Source of the DNA: Prado023 sp963788325
GTDB lineage: Bacteria > Actinomycetota > Actinomycetes > S36-B12 > CAIYMF01
Length of the DNA: 64,000 nucleotides
Direction: 5' to 3'
Assembly: GCA_963788325.1 (NCBI GenBank)
Contig: CAWBGJ010000011.1
Location: forward strand, 1 to 64,000
Of the stretch, positions 9,033 to 18,736 are shown piece after piece. A program made the position numbers and the translations under genes. Each line of letters opens with the position of its first letter. Positions within the stretch are counted from its first letter, which is position 1. The notes beneath the pieces are model-generated. The model searched no databases. It saw only the letters and a program-made list of their open reading frames with translations, and was not told where the DNA came from.

Positions 9033-9229
9033 CGGGAGTTTCCGGGGTGGCTCTGGCGATCACCGGATCGGCTGGATCGTGCTGTGTGTCGGGAGCATGT
9101 CGCCCCCACTCAAGCCGGCGCATCGGAAGCCCAGGGTCCACCCGAGACCTGCCCCCTTCCGGCGCCTGTCGCGCGCTGCGACGAGAGCGTGGGGTCGCAC
9201 GATTCTCCTTGCCGGCAGGCCATGGATGC

Positions 9230-9243
9230 GCCACAATTGTGGC
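9230..9243 (+). promoter_or_regulatory. perfect palindrome upstream of the antitoxin gene
   Basis: GCCACAATTGTGGC is a 14-bp perfect palindrome that ends one base before the GTG start at 9245. It is the expected position for a YefM/RelB autoregulatory operator. Confidence 0.6.
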
Positions 9244-9244
9244 C

Positions 9245-9511
9245 GTGAGCATCCATTCGTTGCGCGAAGTCCGCGACCACTTCAGCGAGGTGGTCGACCG
9301 AGTCGAGCGGGAGCACGAGAGGGTCACTGTGACGCGCAATGGGCACGCGGCGGCGGTGATCCTCAGCCCGGAGGACCTGGCCCAGCTCGAGGAGACCCTC
9401 GCTGTGCTGTCCGACCCCGATGCGCTGGCCGACATCCGCGAGGCGGATGCCGCCTATCGCCTGGGTGACGTTGTCCGCGGCGTGGACGCCGTGCGTGCCT
9501 TGCGCCCGTGA
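9245..9511 (+). CDS. type II antitoxin, Phd/YefM family
   Basis: An 88-aa antitoxin. The N-terminal DNA-binding region reads IHSLREVRDHFSEVVDRVE, followed by the conserved RVTVTRNGHAAAVILSPEDLAQLEETL. The acidic C-terminal tail would wrap the toxin. GTG 9245 is directly behind the palindrome at 9230-9243. It overlaps the RelE-type toxin gene by 4 bp (GTGA), the usual arrangement for this module. A divergent paralogous pair is at 63328-63869. Confidence 0.85.
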   Translation: MSIHSLREVRDHFSEVVDRVEREHERVTVTRNGHAAAVILSPEDLAQLEETLAVLSDPDALADIREADAAYRLGDVVRGVDAVRALRP

Positions 9512-9789
9512 CCGGCGCGGACCTCTACGAGTTGGTCGTCACACCGCCCGCCGCTCGCGCGCTCCGGTCCGGGCTGCCTGAGGCTGTCGCCGCGGCAGTG
9601 ATCGAGTTCCTGACCGGGGCACTTATCAGTGATCCGCGGCGCGTGGGCAAGCCCCTGCGCGGCGATCTTGCCGGCATCCATTCCGCTCGGCGAGGCACCT
9701 ACCGCGTGCTGTACCGGATCAATGGCACCACCCGCGAGGTCATCGTGCTCCGCATCGAGCACCGCCGCGACGCCTACCGACCCCGCTAA
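9508..9789 (+). CDS. RelE/ParE family toxin
   Basis: A 93-aa toxin, probably a ribosome-dependent mRNA interferase. The RelE core is present: VTPPAARALRSGLPEAV, GKPLRGDLAGIHSARRG, YRVLYRI and the terminal IEHRRDAYR. Basic residues and the terminal tyrosine of the catalytic set are retained. It is translated with the YefM-like antitoxin through a 4-bp overlap. Toxicity is inferred from family membership. Confidence 0.85.
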   Translation: MTGADLYELVVTPPAARALRSGLPEAVAAAVIEFLTGALISDPRRVGKPLRGDLAGIHSARRGTYRVLYRINGTTREVIVLRIEHRRDAYRPR

Positions 9790-10170
9790 CCCGGCCATCT
9801 TCGTGGTGCACCCGTTGCCCGAACTCGGCGAAGGTAGGGCGGACCACGCCGTCACCTTCCGAGCTGGAGGCTGAGGCCTCGCCAACCCACACCCCGAACC
9901 TGCCCCCTAGCCGCGTACCGTCCCGGCCGCGGCAGTGCGACATAGCCAAGCGCGCGGGCGTCCTTCTCAGCCCGGAGTGCTCGGTCAGGCCGCTGCTTCC
10001 TCCTCCACGTGGATGGCAAGGATGTCAGCTGTGGGGAGCTTCGCGGCTGGCAGGGGTGACCGGGACCCGGGGAATCCCTCGCGAGTGACGTGACCGTGTG
10101 CCGTCGGAGTGGACCTGGCGGCCGGTCTGGGCGCCCTGCCGCTGGGGCTGCGCCCCAGGAGTCGCCCGTG
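9790..10170. other. intergenic region with a family B repeat
   Basis: No gene is supported. It carries one copy of repeat family B at 9901-9958. Confidence 0.5.
9901..9958 (+). repeat. dispersed repeat, family B
   Basis: GCCGCGTACCGTCCCGG is followed by CCGCGGCAGTGCGACATAGCC. Near-identical copies are at 13090-13165 and 11711-11760. Confidence 0.6.
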
Positions 10171-11103
10171 TCAGCCGACGGGTACCTCGACACCGGCCGG
10201 GTGGTCGGGGATGGGTACGGCGACGATCGCCTCCGGGGGCAGTGCCTCGGGCTTCGCCAGCAACGCGCTGCACTCCGGGGTGTCTACGACGGCCGCGACC
10301 TGGCCGACGAGCCTCCAGTTCAACCCACCGGCGGCCCCACCGGTGTTGTTGTCGAGGTAGTTACCGGGCAGCTCGAGGTTTCCACCGCTCTCGATCGGGG
10401 TCACGCCGAACGTCCACCCCGCCTCGCCGTCATTCGATGATGCCAACCGGGAGGTCATCAGGACCCGTGTGGGGGAGTTGTTCGTGACCGTCGTGTCCCA
10501 CGCGATCGCGAAGAGGTCAGTGTCGCGCTTTCCCTCCAAGTCAGCCGTGACCTTGTTCACCACCACGATCTGGTCGGCGGGCACCACGCACCTGGCAGCA
10601 TCGGCAGGGGCAACCGAGCCCGGAGCAGCGTCCCCAGTAACCTGTCCGGCTTCCTGGGACTGGTCAGCAACTGTGTCATCGGACCAGTCCATCCACCGCC
10701 AAGCGGCGACCAGCGCCGTGAAGCCAAGCAGCGCTAGCACGGCACTAATGAGCACCTGGACGGCAGTGACCCTGCGCCTGGGCCGACGACCTCGGCCCAG
10801 TCCGTCGCTGGACCCAGGGTCGTCTGCCTCCACTTGCGCGTGGAGCATTCCAAGGACCGCGCCCGCCGTCTCCCTGCTTATCGGCTCGCCGCCGGGGTCC
10901 GGTGGCCGTGCCTCAATGCTCAGGTCGTCGGTCTTCCCGGTGGCGGGCGGACGCGTATCCGCAGGCTCAGGGGGAGTGTCGTCGCCGACCAGACCGTTCA
11001 GCGTGCCCTTGATCTGCGCCTCAAGGTCCGCAGCCCCGGCGGACAGCTCCCTCGGCTCTCGCGGTTCCGACCCGTCACTCACAGTCGCACCTCCGATCGA
11101 CAT
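10171..11103 (-). CDS. membrane-anchored hypothetical protein
   Basis: A 310-aa protein in three parts. About 110 residues of disordered, acidic, Pro-rich cytoplasmic sequence come first. A basic patch (GRGRRPRRR) and one membrane helix (VTAVQVLISAVLALLGFTAL) follow. The rest is an extracytoplasmic domain with two cysteines (ARCVVPADQ and DTPECSALL) that could form a disulfide. The outer domain looks like a beta-sandwich (WDTTVTNNSPTRVLM). No family was recognised. It is monocistronic. Confidence 0.65.
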   Translation of the reverse strand: MSIGGATVSDGSEPREPRELSAGAADLEAQIKGTLNGLVGDDTPPEPADTRPPATGKTDDLSIEARPPDPGGEPISRETAGAVLGMLHAQVEADDPGSSDGLGRGRRPRRRVTAVQVLISAVLALLGFTALVAAWRWMDWSDDTVADQSQEAGQVTGDAAPGSVAPADAARCVVPADQIVVVNKVTADLEGKRDTDLFAIAWDTTVTNNSPTRVLMTSRLASSNDGEAGWTFGVTPIESGGNLELPGNYLDNNTGGAAGGLNWRLVGQVAAVVDTPECSALLAKPEALPPEAIVAVPIPDHPAGVEVPVG

Positions 11104-11330
11104 CCTCAGCGCAGCAGGGTGGGGGCTTTCAGCGGTAGGGCAGGAAGTCCCGAATCGCTTGGATCGCCCAGCCGATCGGGGGTTTCACAGTCGCCCCACC
11201 CAGGAGCAGGCCGCCAGGACACCGAGCCGACCGAGGGCTCCACCGTCGCGAGTTGGAGCGTGAGGACCATCGGCCGTGTCTGCGCCTCAGATCGCGCTGC
11301 TAGCGTGATTGGTGAGTGAGGGGGTGCCTG

Positions 11331-11618
11331 ATGCATGGGTCAACCGCTCGGAAGACGTCAAGGGTCGGTGTGCTCTCCGGCGTGATCGCGGCGGTTTCCG
11401 CCATGGTCGGCGGGGTGCTCGGTGCTGTCGTTGCCGTGATTGTGTCGGTGAACTTCGTGATGTCCGTCGTGGGTCACCCGGACGGGTATGAGGCGGGCCC
11501 CATCGAGGTGTTCCAATACAGCCCGGTCGGAGGTGTCATCGATGTCGTGATCCTGGTTGGCGGTCCAGCGGTCGGGGCTTGGCTCGGGTGGGTGACCGCC
11601 CGGAGGATCATGCGCTGA
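11331..11618 (+). CDS. small two-helix membrane protein
   Basis: A 95-aa protein with a basic N-terminus and two membrane helices (GVIAAVSAMVGGVLGAVVAV, and VIDVVILVGGPAVGAWLGWV) around a short external loop, ending in ARRIMR. ATG 11331 was chosen because AGGGGG lies at a good distance; the in-frame GTG at 11316 is less likely. The function is unknown. Confidence 0.5.
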   Translation: MHGSTARKTSRVGVLSGVIAAVSAMVGGVLGAVVAVIVSVNFVMSVVGHPDGYEAGPIEVFQYSPVGGVIDVVILVGGPAVGAWLGWVTARRIMR

Positions 11619-11710
11619 AGTGCGGCTCAGCGAGTCCAACCTCGCGCTGACGGCAGTTCGTCCGTCGGTGCGCGCCGCCGGCCTTGGCGTCGGTCAGCCT
11701 TCGAGGTGCT

Positions 11711-11760
11711 GCACATCGCCGTGTACCGTCCCGGTCAGCGGCGCTGCGACGCGAGTCGCC
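11711..11760 (+). repeat. dispersed repeat, family B, divergent copy
   Basis: GCCGTGTACCGTCCCGGTC is followed by AGCGGCGCTGCGACGCGAG, an altered version of the copies at 9901 and 13090. Confidence 0.45.
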
Positions 11761-11877
11761 GCGGCTGGACTCAAACGGATGGGGCATCACTCGGCCGGAG
11801 GCTCGTCGACCTCTGGTGCGAACAGTTCGGGCGGTGTCACACTGGCGCGCACCCGCACTGAAGGTGAGGAGTCGTTC

Positions 11878-12501
11878 ATGTCGCATCCGGATCCGAACGG
11901 CCCGGCTGACACACGCGTGTGGCGGGTGGGCGACGAGCTTGTCAATCCCGTCACCGGCGAGTACGCGCACTTGCTCGAGCTGCCGTGGGAGAACCCGGAA
12001 GGCCGGGCGAGCGCGGAACTGCTGGCCGTTGCCGGAGCTCGCGTAGTTGGTGAGCACCTGCACCCCAGCCTGGTCGAGCGGTTCACCGTGCTCGACGGCG
12101 AGCTGACCGTGAGACTCGATGGGACCACGAAAGTGGTACCGGAGGATGAGACCGCTGAGGTCGGCCCCGGCCACTGGCACGACTGGTGGAACGCCACCGA
12201 CCGCGACATCAGGGTGCGGGTGGAAGTCACGCCCGGAACAAGGTTCGCCCACATGATCGAGACCCTGTTCGGCCTCGCCCAGCTTGGGCACGTCGACGAG
12301 AAAGGCATGCCGAACCCCCTGCAGATGGCCATGATCGGCCGGGAGTTCTCGGATGTCGTCCAGTTCCGTTCCCCTCCGCCGCCGGTGCAGAAAGCGATGT
12401 TCACCGCGCTCGCCCCGCTCGCCCATGCGATGGGGTACCGAGGCACGTACCCCCAACTCTCCCGCAGCCTGGTGACCGGCGAAGTGCCTCGCGCCCTGTA
12501 G
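11878..12501 (+). CDS. cupin domain-containing protein
   Basis: A 207-aa protein with a single cupin barrel. Metal-ligand candidates are GEHLHPSLVERFTVLDGEL (His, His, Glu) in motif 1 and GPGHWHDWWNA in motif 2. A helical C-terminal third follows. Cupins of this build may be dioxygenases, isomerases or sugar-binding proteins, and nothing nearby narrows the choice. ATG 11878 has GGTGAGGAG upstream. The gene is intact and alone, between two repeats. Confidence 0.75.
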   Translation: MSHPDPNGPADTRVWRVGDELVNPVTGEYAHLLELPWENPEGRASAELLAVAGARVVGEHLHPSLVERFTVLDGELTVRLDGTTKVVPEDETAEVGPGHWHDWWNATDRDIRVRVEVTPGTRFAHMIETLFGLAQLGHVDEKGMPNPLQMAMIGREFSDVVQFRSPPPPVQKAMFTALAPLAHAMGYRGTYPQLSRSLVTGEVPRAL

Positions 12502-12665
12502 CCAGCTTCACCGATCCTCGACTCAGGCTCCGCCGAACACGGGGTGCCCCCCTAGCCGCGAGTCGGGCGTGCCCCCGAGCGTACGGGCAATTCTCCAGGT
12601 CGTCGGTGGGCGTGCTGGGCTGCCGCGCGGCGCTATGGTCGGAAGGTGAGTCGAAGGGGGGGACC

Positions 12666-13046
12666 ATGCAGCCTCTGGTCTACCGCAGGCAGTTGTGGGT
12701 GCTGGTACCGATGACGGTGGTGCTGGCAGCGGGAGCCCTGATCCGGCCGCGGCCGACCGGTTGGACGTACGTCATCATCTTCTGGTTGGTAGTCGGGCTG
12801 CTGATCGCACGTCAGCGATTGGCCTGCACGCCCGAGGGTGTGCAGGCCACGTTGTTCAGGACGCGACGGGTGCCCTGGAGCGAGATCCGTGGCTTCGAGG
12901 CCGGCTCCACCTGGCGGGGTGGGACTTGGATCCTCACGACTTCCGGCGCGGTGTGGGCGCCGGCACCGTCGTCCTGGTGGGGCGGCCCGGCGTCTGCACA
13001 GGACCTCGAGGTCTTGGAACGGGCACTGACGATCAACAGGCCCTGA
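12666..13046 (+). CDS. PH domain-containing membrane protein (bPH6-like)
   Basis: A 126-aa protein. Two N-terminal membrane helices (LWVLVPMTVVLAAGALI, and YVIIFWLVVGLLIARQRL) are followed by a short bacterial PH-like domain with the typical CTPEGVQATLFRTRRVPWSEIRGFE and a terminal helix. Such proteins are widespread in actinobacteria and have no settled function. ATG 12666 follows AAGGGGGGGACC. Confidence 0.7.
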   Translation: MQPLVYRRQLWVLVPMTVVLAAGALIRPRPTGWTYVIIFWLVVGLLIARQRLACTPEGVQATLFRTRRVPWSEIRGFEAGSTWRGGTWILTTSGAVWAPAPSSWWGGPASAQDLEVLERALTINRP

Positions 13047-13089
13047 CCGGAGGGGTCATCCGGCCTCGGAGGCTCCGCCCCGGCAGCCC

Positions 13090-13165
13090 CTTTCGGCCGC
13101 GTACCGTCCCGGTCGCGGCTATGCGACATAGCGCCCGCGAGTCGCGCGCCTCAGGCGTCACCGCC
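13090..13165 (+). repeat. dispersed repeats, family B joined to family A
   Basis: GCCGCGTACCGTCCCGGTC, then GCGGCTATGCGACATAGC, is followed at once by an A-type core (CCGCGAGTCGCGCGCC). This shows that the two families can be adjacent. Confidence 0.55.
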
Positions 13166-13256
13166 CCCTACTGGATTGCGGGCCGAGTGGCGCCGTCAGT
13201 GGGAGAGATGTCGGGTGGTCCGGCATCTGACTCGTCGGTCCCGATCGAGCGCCGTG

Positions 13257-14163
13257 CGATGCGACGTGGGGGTGCGGACATAGGGGGGTTGGTGGGGTGC
13301 CTGTTGCGCCGGGGACACCAGGCACCCCCACTGGTTGAGGTCAACACCGACCAGTTCTGCCAGGGCCAGGACGGCGGAACTGGCGACCGGCAATTCGGGG
13401 GGTTGGTCACCGACGGGGACGGGGCCGGCTCGTTGACGCTGACGTACTCGCCGACGTCGGAGCATTCATCACTCCTCCCGGGTGTGGCACTCCTGGCCAG
13501 CGACGACGGCGCCGTGTGGATGCTGGCCACGGAAACCGGCTGGCTCGAGCCCGGGGACCACGAGCCGGGCGAGGCAGCCCAATGGGAGGGGATGCGCCTC
13601 CTCGCCCGGGAGGGCGGTCTGGCCCAGGTGGATCTCCCCGCTCCCGCCCGGGACATCACGCTGCTGGCGGTCGAGGCAGGCGATCACCTCTGGGCGACGG
13701 TCTGCGAAGGCGGGACCAACCGCGTGGCTGGATTCCCACATGCCCCGGGGGCTGGCGGCTGATGCACCGAGAGGCAGGGTGGATGCCCGCGCCGTACCCC
13801 GGTGCCGACGTGCGGGGGCTCGGCGCTGCCCCGGACGGCGGCTTCTGGGCGATCCTGGCCCCGGAAGCCGGGCAGCTCGATCACGGCGTCCTGGCCCACT
13901 ACCGCCAGGGAAGTTGGACGACCTTCCCGGAGTTGACCATTGCAGGCGACTCCTTCTACGACGGCGGTGACTACTCTCTGACACCCGCTGGTTCCGTCTG
14001 CAGGATCGAGCGCGAGGGCCCCACGCGGATCTGCGTCAACCCCACCCTGCAGGTCTCCCGCACCCCGGTCGGCGTGAGCGGGAACGTGGTTGCGGCCGCC
14101 GATGGGACACTCTGGGTCTGGGACCACCAAGGGCTGGCGCGGGTTCCGATCACGGTGCCCTAA
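13257..14163 (+). pseudogene. frameshifted hypothetical protein with beta-propeller-like blades
   Basis: Two open frames join near 13740. The first ends HLWATVCEGGTNRVAG and the second continues through GGFWAILAPEAG and GTLWVWDHQG. Repeated [D]G-x-[LF]W-x strands (DGAVWML, GDHLWATV, DGGFWAIL, DGTLWVWD) resemble propeller blades. The N-terminus is unclear: no good start or signal peptide is visible, so the protein may also be truncated. One base inserted or removed near 13740 would restore a single frame. Confidence 0.45.
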
Positions 14164-14164
14164 C

Positions 14165-15801
14165 CCTGAATCCACCGAGTGGATCTTTGATCGTGCGCGC
14201 GGAGTAGCCCTGAGGGTGTCGGTGGGGTGGTTCGGGATTCGGGCGTGACGACGCTGCCGGTCGGGTCTCCGGCTTCTCCTGGGTCCTCGGGTCGTTGGGT
14301 CGGGTGTCGGGTTCTCAGGTGGTCATGACGGTGGCCCAGAGGGTCTGCCAGTGCGGGGCCCAGGGCCAGCGTTCGGGGAGGTGCAGCCGCTGGCGTCGCC
14401 CGGAGCGCGAGACTCGGGCGGGGGTGTTGATGATCCGGGCTCGCACGGTCGCGCCCTCGGCGCGGGCGAACTTCCCACCGGCGGTGACGCCGATGGCGCG
14501 GGTCAGGTTGAACGCGATTGTGGCGGCGACCAGCCAGGCGGCATTCGCGGTGAACTTCCCGGACGGCAGGTGCGCCAGTGCGGAGGCCTTCAGGTCGGCG
14601 ATGACCTGTTCGACCACGGCGTGGCCGCGGTGCTGGGACTCGGCTTGGACCAGTGGGGCGGGGTTCGTGGTGAAGATGGCGTGATACCGCCAGACCTCGA
14701 ACAGGCCCTGCTGATTGGCGGCGGCGGCTTGTCCTGGTTGCGTTCCGGGACGCGGCGCACGATCAGCCGGCCGGTGATCGGGGTGCGGTGGGAGGTGAAT
14801 GCGGTGTAGGGGATCTCGGCGACCTCCGCGGCTGACACGAGTTCCCCGGTGTCGGGGTCCAAGATCGCTTGAGAGTACTCGATGCGCACCCACGCCTGAG
14901 CATCGATGCTCGCGATCGCCCGGCGCACCGCGGGGTCCTGCCGGGCCCCGATCGAGAACCACGCCCCCGCCTTGGTCACGGCGGTGGCGAACGCGTGGTT
15001 GTAGTACGCCGAGTCGGTCCGGACCAGGATCGGCCCGGTCACCCCCGCGCGTCGGGTGGTGACGATCCCGTCACGGACCAGGCGCACCGCCCCGTGCGCC
15101 GAGGAGGCCGCACCGCGGCGCAGCCGCGCGGCCACGATCACCGGGGCCGCGCGCTCGGTGCTGACCGTAGCCAGTTGGGCATTGAGGCCCCGGACCTTCG
15201 TGTATCCGTGCTGGGCGCCCTGCTTCCCGGCGCCGAACACCGCCTTGACCGTGTCGTCGATGTCCAGCACGACCAGCCCATCACCGCCGGCCAGCAGACC
15301 GGGAACAGCCTCGGCCAGGCCGATCACGGCCCGGGAAGCGACCGCGTCGAGCTGGCGGACGTGACCGAAGGTGAAGCTGCGCAGGAACGATCCCAACGTC
15401 GACGGGGCGCGCACGTCGGTGAACACCCTGCCCATGCCACCGTGGCGCAGCAGGTCCATGTCGTCGATGCTGTCCGCACCGGCCAGCATCCCGGCCACCA
15501 GGGACATCACCTTGGCCCCCGCGCACCCGGTCGACCCGGGCACCGTCACCCACTCGTCGACCAGGGCCTGCAAGCCGATCCGGTCGGCCAGGGCGACAGC
15601 CGGGACAAGGCCCGCGGAGGCGATCAGATTCGGCTCATCGAACGCCGCTGACAGCGCGGCAGGCGTGTGGCACAGTTGCATCTCGGAGATGCCCTCCTGG
15701 GTCGGTGGTACGGAGACGTCGCAATCCCCATACTGCCCACCAGAAGGGCATTTCCGCTGTCACGACCCGATCAACCCACCCGGCACCCCGGTGGATTCAG
15801 G
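14165..15801 (-). mobile_element. IS1380-family insertion sequence
   Basis: The element is bounded by inverted copies of CCTGAATCCACCG (14165-14177 and, inverted, 15789-15801). It holds one transposase gene on the minus strand. The about 110 bp between the gene and the right end also occur alone at 53189-53297, and a shorter piece near 38907. No clear target-site duplication was found. Confidence 0.75.
14315..15681 (-). pseudogene. IS1380-family transposase, one frameshift
   Basis: A DDE transposase of about 455 aa. The N-terminal part reads SAGLVPAVALADRIGL and FGHVRQLDAVASR. Catalytic aspartate motifs are LDIDDTVKAVFG and RTDSAYYN. The C-terminal part, VEQVIADLKASALAHLPSG then ANAAWLVAATIAFNLTRA, is in another frame. 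The shift lies near 14735, in a C/G-rich run. Repairing it gives a full-length family member, so this may be a sequencing error in an active copy or a recently dead one. Confidence 0.8.
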
Positions 15802-15904
15802 CTAACAGTCGCCCCCGTTGACATGCGGGCCCTGGACGAGCCGCACCCACACATCGACAGGTCGGTCGGTCCGTGAGTGCCTCGCCGATCGAGGATGGAT
15901 CGGC

Positions 15905-15945
15905 GTGCCCCACTTCGCCGCCTATCGCGCGCGTTGGGGGGGCAG
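15905..15945 (+). repeat. dispersed palindromic repeat, family A
   Basis: GTGCCCCACTTCGCCGCC then TATCGCGCGCGTTGGGG. The flanking CCCCA and TGGGG can pair, giving a stem-loop. It lies between the IS1380 element and the 3' end of the esterase gene. Confidence 0.65.
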
Positions 15946-15989
15946 GCAGCACCGTCCAGAGAGACATGCGGCAGCAAACCTGGGGCGAT

Positions 15990-17039
15990 TCAGTGTGCTT
16001 GTGAGGAGTCTTGGAGTGTGGTGTGCAGGAAGGTGTCGATGCGTTCCAGGGCGTTTCGGCCGTCGACGGAGTCGAGGTCGAATTGGTACTCGTGCCCCAG
16101 TGCGGGGGAGTGCTCGGCCGGGTAGAACAGGGTCTGCACCGGTACCCCGACGTCCTCGAGCCGGGCGGCGAGCGCGGTCGAGTGGGCGAGTAGGGGATCG
16201 GCATTGCCGGCGGTTACGAACGAGGGCGGGAAGTCGGCGGTCACGTGCGGGGTGACCGACATGGTGCGGAACTCCTCGTCGGCTAGGGCGGCGCGGGTGC
16301 CGGAGTAGGCCCAGAGCACGGGGGCGAAGAAGAGCCGCCCTGCTGGGCTCGACGGGTCGACCAGGTCGAGGTCGAACACCCCGCAGGTGAGCACCATCGC
16401 CCGTAGCTGGTCGGGCTGGAGGTTGGGGGTGATCCCCAGCCGGGAGGCGTAGGCGGGGTTGGTCGTCAGGGCGGCGACTTGGGCGGCGATCTGGGACCCG
16501 GCCGAGTCCCCGGCCAGGGCGAACCGGGAGGGATCCAGGTGCAGCTCGTCAGCGTGCGCGGCCAGGTATCCGAGGGCCGCGTCGAGTTGGCGGACCGGGG
16601 TCGGGTACGGCGCCTCGGGTGCGATTGTGTACCCGACGCTGACGACTGCGTACCCCCGGCCGGCCAGCACCTTGGCGTAGTTGGTGATGTCGGCCTTGTC
16701 CCCGGAGACGAACCCGCCGCCGTGGGTCCAGACCACGACCGGCAGCGGGTCACCGGAGGACAGGGCCCCGGGCGGGTAGTGGATGTCCAGCACGGCCTGC
16801 GGATCGCCAGGCCGGTAGACGATGTCCAGCCGGGACTCCACCCCAGGGGGGACATGGATGGCCAGGGCCGCTGACGTGCGGGCGGCGCCCGCGTCGAAGG
16901 CCAGTCGGATCAGCCGGACCGCCGGCCACGGGCTGACGCGGAACGCGGCCACCACCGACACGGCCGCAGCGGACAGCACTCCCACCGGGATCGCCCAGCG
17001 GCCCAGTGGTCCCCGGCTGGCGGATGGGTCTGCGCTCAT
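15990..17039 (-). CDS. alpha/beta hydrolase, esterase/lipase (HSL-like)
   Basis: A 349-aa carboxylester hydrolase. A single N-terminal hydrophobic segment (GVLSAAAVSVVAAF) may anchor or export it. The oxyanion-hole motif HGGGFVSG lies near residue 106. The nucleophile elbow is GDSAGS near 178, the acid is in AGNADPLL, and the histidine is in HSPALGHEY. ATG 17039 is preferred to an upstream start at 17048. It faces the same way as the broken GH3 gene, 49 bp upstream. Confidence 0.85.
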   Translation of the reverse strand: MSADPSASRGPLGRWAIPVGVLSAAAVSVVAAFRVSPWPAVRLIRLAFDAGAARTSAALAIHVPPGVESRLDIVYRPGDPQAVLDIHYPPGALSSGDPLPVVVWTHGGGFVSGDKADITNYAKVLAGRGYAVVSVGYTIAPEAPYPTPVRQLDAALGYLAAHADELHLDPSRFALAGDSAGSQIAAQVAALTTNPAYASRLGITPNLQPDQLRAMVLTCGVFDLDLVDPSSPAGRLFFAPVLWAYSGTRAALADEEFRTMSVTPHVTADFPPSFVTAGNADPLLAHSTALAARLEDVGVPVQTLFYPAEHSPALGHEYQFDLDSVDGRNALERIDTFLHTTLQDSSQAH

Positions 17040-17087
17040 GCACCTCACCTCTCACAACGGGTCATCGATGATTGCCTCACCGAGGGG

Positions 17088-18522
17088 TCAGGATCCGAAC
17101 AGCCGGGCGGCAAGCTCCGTGTGCCCTCGGAGCACCAGGTCGGTCGCGCTGCGGCCGACCGCTATCTCGTGCGGACCGCCCGTGATCCGCCACCCACCGG
17201 CGGCCCCATCGAACCGGGCCAGCAGGCGCGGATCGGCGCGGAACGCCACCTGCCGGGACTCGCCGGGGTCAAGGACGACCCGCTCGAAGGCGATGAGCCG
17301 TAGCAACCGCTCGCCTGCCGCCTGGGTCAGGTAGACCTGCACCACGTCCGCGCCGGGTCGGTCTCCGGTGTTGGTCACGGTGACCGTTCCGGTCACCGTC
17401 TGGCGTCCTGCGACCGTGAGGTTCGTGTGCTCGAAGGTGGTGTAGGACAGGCCGTGGCCGAACGCATACATGGGCTGCGCGCCGGTGCGGGCGTCCCAGC
17501 GGTAGCCCACGTCCGACCCCTCGTCGTAGGCGATCGTGGTCGGCGTTCCCCAGGGCGTCCCCAGACCAGGTAGTTCGGGCCTGGGGGTCTGGGCGGGATC
17601 GGCCGGGAACGTCATCGGCAGCCGCCCGGACGGGTTGACCTGCCCGGAGAGGACCTCGGCGATCGCCCGGGCCCCGGCCTGTCCCGGGTACCAGGCCTGC
17701 AGCACGGCACGGACCTTGTGCCGCCACCCCATGGTCGAGGGGTTGCCGGTCATGAGGACCACGACGGTGTTCGGGTTGGCGTCGGCGACCGCGTCGATCA
17801 CCGCGTCCTGACCCCACGGCAGATCCAGCGAGGTCGCCGTTGATCTTGTTGTACCCGGTCATCACAGCCCCCGGCCGGGCACGCTCGATGGCGATCTGGA
17901 AGGCCAGCAGATCCGACTCCCGGTGGGCGTCGGAGTCGATGCGCGCGTCCAGCCAGTGCCGGTTGGTCTCATTGCAGTTCAACGAGAAATGCTTGATCGT
18001 CGAGATGACACCCTCGGACTGCACCCCCTCGATCGCGCTGGCGGCGATGAGCGCGCTGAGCAACGGATCCTCCGAGACGTACTCGAAGTTGCGCCCGTTA
18101 CGGACGTCCCGAGCCAGATTGATCCCGCCAGCCAGGACAACATTGAACCCGCGGACGCGGCCCTCCCGACCGAGCAGCCGACCAGCCTCACGAGCCAGCC
18201 CAGGGTTGAAACTCGACCCCAGGCTCAGCCCGCACGGAAGCGCGGTCGCGGTGTCACCAGGACGGTAGCCGGGATTGGTGATCCCCAAGCTCGCGTCACT
18301 CATCCGCAACGCCGGCACCCCCAGCCGCGGGACGCCCGGGGTGTACCCGGCACCCAGCGCACGCTCATCATCGGGGATCCGCGGGTCGCGCACCGGAGCC
18401 AACGAGTTCGGCCCCATCACACTGATCACCATGGCCAACCGCTCGTCGTCGGTCATCTCCCGCTCGATGGCTGCCGCCTCGTCCTCCGCGGACCCCGTCA
18501 CCTCACCCGGCTCCATGGCCAC
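17088..18522 (-). pseudogene. glycoside hydrolase family 3, internally deleted
   Basis: The N-terminal GH3 barrel start is present (VPRLGVPALRMSDASLGI, EGRVRGFNVVLAGGINLARD, GVISTIKHFSLNCNETN, MTGYNKINGD), as is the C-terminal sandwich and fibronectin-like part (QVNPSGRLPMTFPAD, YAFGHGLSYTTFEHTNL). Between them, where MSDW with the catalytic aspartate should follow, NGDLAG joins directly to DLPWGQDAVIDAV in another frame near 17830. Roughly 250 residues are missing compared with the intact GH3 at 56356. The enzyme cannot be active. Confidence 0.8.
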
Positions 18523-18736
18523 AGCACCCTACCGAGTGAACATCCCGAACGCGAGAGCCTCGCTGCGATCGCCCACAACCACAACCCACCGGAGCATCGA
18601 GACCCCCCGCTCAACGCCTGCGTGCGACGAGGGCTGACTATCACTGCGCGATACCGCCACGCACTTCGGCCTGCCCCTACCGCGAGTCGACCACCCCGGC
18701 GTCCGCTCACCTTGGGCGGCGACTGGCGATGACTGG

